The notes under the pieces are model-generated. The model worked only from the letters and a program-made list of their open reading frames with translations. It did no database searches and was not told where the DNA came from. The translations under genes were made by a program, and so were the position numbers. A DNA stretch of 64,000 bases from NCBI GenBank assembly GCA_032209605.1, contig JASFXZ010000005.1, forward strand, positions 29,562,905 to 29,626,904, written 5' to 3'. Origin of the DNA: Mactromeris polynyma (Eukaryota > Mollusca > Bivalvia > Venerida > Mactridae). Below are positions 27,901 to 36,900 of the stretch, piece after piece; position 1 is the stretch's first letter; every line of letters begins with the position of its first letter.

Positions 27901-30900
27901 GTGGGAACATAGGCGCAAGGAATAGTCTGGGGATAAACATGTGTGGGAACATAGGCGCAAGGAATAGTCTGGGGGTAAACATGTGTGGGAACATAGGCGC
28001 AAGGAATAGTCTGGGGATAAACATGTGTGGGAACATAGGCGCAAGGAATAGTCTGGGGGTAAACATGTGTGGGAACATAGGCGCAAGGAATAGTCTGGGG
28101 ATAAACATGTGTGGGAACATAGGCGCAAGGAATAGTCTGGGGATAAACATGTGTGGGAACATAGGCGCAAGGAATAGTCTGGGGGTAAACATGTGTGGGA
28201 ACATAGGCGCAAGGAATAGTCTGGGGATAAACATGTGTGGGAACATAGGCGCAAGGAATAGTCTGGGGGTAAACATGTGTAGGAACATAGGCGCAAGGAA
28301 TAGTCTGGGGGTAAACATGTGTGGGAACATAGGCGCAAGGAATAGTCTGGGGGTAAACATGTGTGGGAACATAGGCGCAAGGAATAGTCTGGGGGTAAAC
28401 ATGTGTGGGAACATAGTCTCAAGGAATAGTCTGGGGGTAAACATGTGAGGGAACATAGGCGCAAGGAATAGTCTGGGGATAAACATGTGTGGGAACATAG
28501 GCGCAAGGAATAGTCTGGGGGTAAACATGTGTGGGAACATAGGCGCAAGGAATAGTCTGGGGATAAACATGTGTGGGAACATAGGCGCAAGGAATAGTCT
28601 GGGGATAAACATGTGTGGGAACATAGGCGCAAGGAATAGTCTGGGGATAAACATGTGTGGGAACATAGGCGCAAGGAATAGTCTGGGGGTAAACATGTGT
28701 GGGAACATAGGCGCAAGGAATAGTCTGGGGATAAACATGTGTGGGAACATAGGCGCAAGGAATAGTCTGGGGGTAAACATGTGTGGGAACATAGGCGCAA
28801 GGAATAGTCTGGGGATAAACATGTGTGGGAACATAGGCGCAAGGAATAGTCTGGGGGTAAACATGTGTGGGAACATAGGCGCAAGGAATAGTCTGGGGGT
28901 AAACATGTGAGGGAACATAGGCGCAAGGAATAGTCTGGGGGTAAACATGTGTAGGAACATAGGCGCAAGGAATAGTCTGGGGGTAAACATGTGTGGGAAC
29001 ATAGGCGCAAGGAATAGTCTGGGGGTAAACATGTGTGGGAACATAGGCGCAAGGAATAGTCTGGGGATAAACATGTGTGGGAACATAGGCGCAAGGAATA
29101 GTCTGGGGGTAAACATGTGTGGGAACATAGGCGCAAGGAATAGTCTGGGGGTAAACATGTGTAGGAACATAGGCGCAAGGAATAGTCTGGGGGTAAACAT
29201 GTGTGGGAACATAGGCGCAAGGAATAGTCTGGGGGTAAACATGTGTGGGAACATAGTCGCAAGGAATAGTCTGGGGATAAACATGTGTGGGAACATAGGC
29301 GCAGGGAATGGTCTGGTCGATCATGAAAAAAAATCGAGACAATTTAGGGGGGACAACACTGGAGGAAACATTTAACGGACGAAATACATCATGGAACAGG
29401 CCAAATAAGTCAGTTAACTCTAGCCTTATACTTTGAATAGTCAAGCTCAAAATCATTCAACAATAGGAATTAGTTTTATGGCAGTTAAAAGGCGCAAATC
29501 AATACAATATGTACATCATGTAAAGAGTAAATATTGAGAACAATAAAAAGTTATAAAATAGGATTCAATAAGGTTTTAGAGCAAACTTAATCTTAGATTT
29601 AAACATGCATGTCTATAAATTGCGGAATGTTTTATGACATAAGCTTATTTTCAAAGGAATGTTTCGTTGCAAACAATTACATGGCAATGAATGAATAATT
29701 ATCCACTAGGTGGTGTGATTAAAGTATTGCGAAATAACATAAAACCGAAATCAGCCTATATTGATTAAGCCATAGGGCTACATTTTGAAATAATCCCCCC
29801 CCCCTCGGACAATGACAAATACAAAACTCGCTGATATATATATAACCAACAAATGCAGAGTATAATTGAGGTAATACGATTCAAACAAAGTACACGCCAA
29901 CGCTAAATGGAATCAAAACCTCTTACGGCGAAAAAATCTATACATAATAAATTAAGCTAGGTTAAATTACAGCTATTGAACGCAAAGTATTAAGTTATTG
30001 ATCAAACACTGGTACACTTGACCTGATAGTGATGGGCTTTATACATTTCTTCAAAAATCACATAAAGTAATACAATAATTTTTGCACTTTCTGTACGCAA
30101 TAAGAGAAGTGCATAAATACAGTATCTATCTAATTTGTGTAAAAATATATGAAGTAGGCATAGCCTTACATAGGTGGGTGGGGGAGCGCGGCCCGGCTTT
30201 TTTATTTTATTTTTTGTGCACATTTTTATCAGTATGTCTGAACGGTAAAGTTAACACACTTGGAAAGTTAAACTCGTCACAAGTTAACCATCCTCCAGTA
30301 AAAAGTTGTTGAGGCTCAGCCAGATTACTCGAGAGTCGAATATTTCCATTGCACACAAAACCTGAGTGATAGGATGCTTTTTCTTTTTAAGAACATAATT
30401 CAGTACCCTGGCTATTCATACCATATATGATACCCTGGGCAAATCAGCTAGCAAAACTTTGAAATACATGAGTATTCATTAGCCTTTCTAGTACAATGAA
30501 ATGGACGATAACCATATGAAGGAATCTCCTTTGTGAAGAGCTATCAGTATCACATGAGGTGTGTGTCATGCAGCCAATCAATCGGCTCGATGTCACCTCA
30601 TGAATTATTCATGAGAATGAGATTTTATAAATAAAGGGCAAGATTATGTTTTAAGCATTTTTTGGTTACAGTAATGTATGAATTGATATGACATCATATG
30701 TGATGTCATCAGCAGGAGACTGATCGTGCTACACAGAATGTGAAATATAGTTTTCTAGAATCACTTTAAATGCTGGAAATTTTGGTCTGATATGCAAGAA
30801 CAGCTCTCGACATGTCTGAGCAAATAACAAATAATTAGATTAAATAAAGATAAAATTAATTTAAAAAACAGGATTAAATCTAAGCTCCTATTGTCCAAAC

Positions 30901-33900
30901 ATGAAAGATTACATTATTACACACATGTTGTTGAACTTGTTCTATTAAGATTTTATCTAGTTCAGCGCAGTAAAGACTTAAGCTGTTATGCTTTGTGTAT
31001 ATAACCTGACAATAGTATTAAGTATTTTACGTCAATTTTAAGTGTTTTACAAGCATCGAAAATACGTACACCCTAAATTATCTATAATATAGTACATGTA
31101 TAAACAGCACGGGAAGAACAGAAATAAACTTGGTAATTTCAAATATTTCTTACATTTTGCCAGGCCAAAGTTAGGTTGTCAAGAGACTATAGGCAGGTCA
31201 TGGGTTTGAGCCCGTTTTTGAGCTGGGTTTTATCACACATACACTTCATAATGCCTAAATTTAGTGTGAGTACTGGCCTTTTTCTATAGTCCCCATGGGT
31301 CAGATTATCTGACCCATTCCAAAAGCCAGATATATTTATATTTAAAAAAATCCCAAACAGAAGCACCTATGAAAAATCATCTTCTGGACCGACCTGGTAT
31401 ATATCTTGAAGCTCTTTGAATAAATGGCCTTATTGTCCCTTGTGTCATAAATGTTTGTGGACATTTTGTGTGTCTTTTTGACAGTTGATATAAGAAATGT
31501 AGCTTAGAATGCTTGTTTATATAAAATTTAGATATGAAAACACCAGATTTATTTAACTTTGAAAATTCCCAAAATTGGATTTGAAGCGATTCGAGTTTTC
31601 CAAAATTGGTGAATTTTACGACACAAATTTTCCCAATTTATCTAGGGTCTTTTTCTCAAAATGGACAGAAAAAGGCCTGGCTTATGTAATGAAAATTTAT
31701 AAACTATTTAAAGCATTTATGTCATGTGAGGAAATTATTTATGTAATGTATTATGTTATGTGTTTTTTTTAAAAAATGTGAGTTTATATAATATTTATGA
31801 AATGTGAGAAATGTTGAAATTTATTGAATTTAGTGAATTTAGTGAATTTATTGTTGCAAAATGTTTAATATGTATTGTTTATTTGCGATGTTAAAAAGAT
31901 AAAGAAATAAATTGTAAAAAAAAAAAAAAAAAAAAAAAAAGGCCTGGCTTAAGTAACCAAGGAAGCTGTCATTGAGAGTGATAAGAATAAGTTGTAAGTG
32001 CTTGTTAAACAATAGATTCGAAATAAATAAGCGTACATTACAGATGTATACGTGTATCACCTACCTGTGTATGGTAAAATCAAGATAACACGGTGAAAAT
32101 ATAAGAATACAACATGAATTCTTTAAAGTTACACATTGTCTTGTTTTTCGACAAAAATATGATTAGTAACATATATATGAAAAACGTTTCGGTAGTATCA
32201 TGCCGTCATACAGATGTATTCTACAGCACCGATTTGTCCCTTTGCTTACATGGTCAGGGATTTCCCTGATGCAGGAATCTCGAGTCCCTGACTCCCTTTT
32301 CTTTCTAGGGACTCTGATTTTCCAGTTACTGTGCATCCCTGTGGGACCCATAAAATAAACCTTTGACAAATATAAACTGCATATCTGGGACCCTAGAAAT
32401 TTACAAAGGACCCCTAATTTGTCAAACAAGAGGGTCCAAGGACCCCTAGCTGAAAAATCCTAGGGAAAACCCTGCATGGTACAAAACCACAAACACTGCA
32501 TTCAGTAAATGAATCAATTATATAATGTCATTAACATCAATGTTATACTGCTTTTTTCATTGTGTACATGATCTGTAATTGTCCCTGTATAAACTTAAAT
32601 GAATAAATAAATTATACAAAAACGTGTTTGCAGCTTATCATATGTTTCATAACGTTCGTAAATTGGGTCCCTGTGTGCAGTGTATGTGATAGGGCGGGTC
32701 AGGGATACAAAACAAAACAGTTTCATAACGTTCGCAACTGTTAGCCGTAACTGAGCGCAGGGCTGGTATTTTCAATATTGACTTACGCCCCGAGTTAGAG
32801 CTAGCATAGGATATACGTACTTGTGTCTTGCAATTCAAGAACTTTTTCAAAACGTTATAATGAAATGTTTTAGAGAACATCTGTATGAAGGCATTATAAA
32901 ACAATGCCATTTTGTCAAAATTATCATAGAAAATCAACCTTTAAAACATTTAAGGTGCTGATAACATCAGAAAAAAATATATAAACAAAGCCACACAGGT
33001 ATTAGTAGTAATCACTTCCTGATTTATGACAAATCATGCACAGTCTATTGGTATCTTGATCATTATACTATCATGTTATTAATTATACAAAGACTGAACA
33101 AGAACAATAGTGCTTTAAGATACTATTCAAAGTTTAAAGTTTCAAATCATTAACTCTATTTAAACCATTACGTACATTATTTCAAATTAACAATGATTAC
33201 AGCACTTTCCTTTCTATCTAGATGGTACAAAAATACTTATTAGTTGGATTTATAGAACTCTGAAAGGTTTGATGTCTAACTAAGGCTCGGTATTCCAAAA
33301 AAAATTCCCATTTTGAGTGTTTTCTCAAACTTGGATCAGTAGAGCAGACTGTCATCGGACTGTACTTCCTCCATGATTTAGACCTCTGTACTTCATGCAT
33401 GTGAAGTAAATATTTTAATACCTCATATTTGAAAAAAGTAGGGTCGGTAGGGCTCTTTCAAGACAAAGTAGGGAAAAATTAGGGAGCAGGTAAAATAGTA
33501 GGGTCGGTAGGGCTCTTTCAAGACAAAGTAGGGGAAAATTAGGGAGCAGGTAAAAAAGTAGGGTCGGTAGGGCTCTTTCAAGACAAAGTAGGGGAAAAAT
33601 TAGGGAGCAGGTAAAAAAGTAGGGTCGGTAGGGCTCTTTCAAGACAAAGTAGGGGAAAAATTAGGGAGCAGGTAAAAAGAAGGGTTGGTAGGGCTCTTTC
33701 AAGACAAAGTAGGGAAAAATTAGGGACCAGGTAAAAAAGTAGGGTTGGTAGGGCTCTTTCAAGACAAAGTAGGGGAAAAATTAGGGAGCAGGTAAAAAGA
33801 AGGGTTGGTAGGGCTCTTTCAAGACAAAGTAGGGGAAATATTAGGGAGCAGGTAAAAAAGTAGGGTTGGTAGGGCTCTTTCAAGACACAGTAGGGGAAAA

Positions 33901-36900
33901 TTAGGGAGCAGGTAAAAAAGTAGGGTTGGTAGGGCTCTTTCAAGACAAAGTAGGGAAAAACTAGGGAGCAGGTAAAAAAGTAGGGTTGGTAGGACTCTTT
34001 CAAGACAAAGTAGGGAAAAACTAGGGAGCAGGTAAAAAAGAAGGGTTGGTAGGGCTCTTTCAAGACAAAGTAGGGGAAAATTAGGGAGCAGGTAAAAAAG
34101 TAGGGTTGGTAGGGCTCTTTCAAGACAAAGTAGGGAAAAACTAGGGAGCAGGTAAAAAAGTAGGGTTGGTAGGACTCTTTCAAGACAAAGTAGGGGAAAA
34201 ATTAGGGAGCAGGTATAAAAGTAGGGTTGGTAAGGCTCTTTCAAGACAAAGTAGGGAAATATTAGGGAGCAGGTAAAAAAGTAGGGTCGGTAGGGCTCTT
34301 TCAAGACAAAGTAGGGGAAAAATTAGGGAGCAGGTAAAAAAGTAGAGAAAAGTAGGAAAGTTCTACCACAAGCTGTCATCTTATTCCTGATCCTCCATCA
34401 TAGTTTGTTTGTTTGAATGCCTGACTTTTAATTACATATGTAGTACCCATTTGTTTTCAATGAAGACCAAAAGCATTGAACTAGCCAATTACAACTGACA
34501 TAATGCACTTATAAATGCTTTGCTCAAGAGGGGGGGACCTGAGCAGTGATACTTTTAACAGAAGATTGTTCTTACGAGTGGGTCAAATGATTATGCCCGG
34601 TCTTGGGTTGGATTTTTAATAGATCCTGTAAGTGGTGAATTAGACATGTCCCATTTCAGGAAGTTAGACAAAATGCTTGGCTCTAGGGTGGAGAAATAGA
34701 CCCCAAAAAAAAAAAATTGTCTAATACCCTTTGGTCAGCCTGCCGCTCCCTCCTTTGGGCAATTTTTTGATAGTTGCATAAGAACAAGCTGTTGTCATAC
34801 TTAGAGCTAACTGCTTGTTAGTTTAATCAGATCTGCACAAACATACAAATAACTTGTACATACAAACAAAACGGTTGGGCCAAAAGTATTAACAACATTA
34901 TCTAGGGCCCTCCCCTAACTGTTAACTAGATAACTGCAACTGTTAATGTCATAATAGAGGTGTAAATAACAATGCTTTGTTTGCCCCTTTACAAACTGTA
35001 AAATACATGTAACTAAGTTTGAAAGTTATCTAGTATTTCATTATAATAATGCTTTCATGATTGTGTCATGGAGTATTATAAGGAGTAATTGGGACAGCTT
35101 TATAATTATGTAGCGGATCAGTGGTCCAGTGGTAAAACGCTGGACTTGTAATCCAGGGATCGCTGGTTCGATTCCCCGCTCCATCACTGACCGTACTAAC
35201 AGTCTTTCGGACGAGACTTTAAAAACCGAGGTCCGGTGTATATTGCTTTACATCGAGCACGTAAAAGAACCAGGAGTGCTTCTGGAACTGGGGCATCTTC
35301 TGTATCATGCACTATCCTCCAAATCTAATATGACTAACATTCTTCCGGAGGCGTCGCCCATGTGGGAAACCGGTGGCAACGATAAATAAAAGCATATACA
35401 ACAGCTTTATAATACTCCATGACACAATCATAAAAGCATTATTATAATGAAATACTAGATAACTTTAAAACTTAGTTACATGTATTTTACATTGATCTTG
35501 ACACACATAATTACAACTTATTTAAATCACTCATAAGGACTCCTTTCTAAGTATAAACTAATTTAGTTTACACAGATTGTAAAACAAGTTCTTACAACTT
35601 ATACTAATCACTCTCTATGACTGCTTCCTGGCTACCAACCAAATTTTAGGGATTGTGAAGTTAGTGATCAAACCTGTCTCATTGTGGGGCTCGAACTCAT
35701 GACTTTTGGATCAGGGGTCAGGCGCTGTACCCTTCAACCACTGCGCATCCCTACTTTCTAGGTCACAAACCAGTAATTGTGACTAATTCATGGAATGTGA
35801 ACTGCCCAGTTCAGTCCTGCCCAAGGCAGAATTTGAACTCACAACCTTCTGATAAAGAGTAAGATACTGTACCCTTCAACCACAATTCTTAACCATAAAA
35901 TTATCATGTTGAATGGTATATCATATAATACTAGTACCATCTTACAACTTAGCCAGTCAAAACAATGTGAGCAGAAAGTGTAATCTCTTCAGAGTGGTCA
36001 TTATCCTGCTTTGTTCCAACTATAGGGCTGTCATTGATATATTTTTTTAAGTGTCTGCTGCTATTTTCGCGTTACTTCCGGTTTCGCAGATTTTGGTATT
36101 TTGAAAACAATACATACATTGAACCAATTTGGCATAATAGGAAAAATATAGAAAAGAAATGATATTGTCAGCATAAACTAACTGTAAAATATTTTAAAGA
36201 AGAAACTGAACACAAAAGAAAATCGAAGTATGAATTTCTTCTGTTTCATTATTTCGTAAGTTAAACCGAGAAAATACAAGCAAACAGTATACAATTAATA
36301 TCGATACATCAACAACTTTTTTTTCTATCGATATTGATCAATATATTCAATACACACTTGCAAATATCAATATTATGGTGGGGAAAATACAGAAGAATGG
36401 GTACAGTCTAAAAATAGGCCAAAATAGCGTAATGATGCTTTGTAGTCGGCCGCTTGTTAAACAGTGCTGTAGTCCATATAATCCGAGACTTCTCTGACCC
36501 TATAGCCTTTTTTTTTTTTTTTTTTTGCGGCGTAGGGTCAGAGGAACTCCTATAGTAAAAACCCGGGGATTACTGAAAACCACAGTCGTGTAGTCGTATA
36601 CTTTCAACGGTGTATGTGGCGTTTGGTCTCATTTTAACGAGAAGTTAGCCGAACAAATCGGTAAATTGATATTTAATTTACCAATCTGCATCGATCACGT
36701 GACAGCCAGGTGCTTTGACCCAAATACATATTTACATGAAGAAAATTATTTTTTTAGCTTACTCTGAAAAGGATTGACCGTTACAACGTATTGAAGGTTT
36801 TCAAAACAAATGTTACGGTTCAGATAGGTTTATTAATATATTGATAATAGATGTATATGCTTGAAATGTTAATCCAATGAATGTTTACATAGATATATTG

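Noticed and set aside
26390..29296. Very long frames (968 and 943 codons on the minus strand, others on the plus strand) made of 14-residue repeats
   Set aside because: They are translations of the 42-bp satellite. Several frames are open at once on both strands, and all lie within a kinesin intron.
26551..29316. CRISPR-like array
   Set aside because: Units are contiguous with no unique spacers, and the setting is an animal intron.
30002..30312. Small overlapping frames on both strands
   Set aside because: No domain, splice context or composition difference; chance open frames in AT-rich intron.
33415..34304. Repeat frames such as [18 protein letters not shown]
   Set aside because: Translation of the 60-bp satellite; three frames are open with indels between units.
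35111..35184. Functional tRNA gene
   Set aside because: It is the head of a 294-bp SINE with a 13-bp target duplication.
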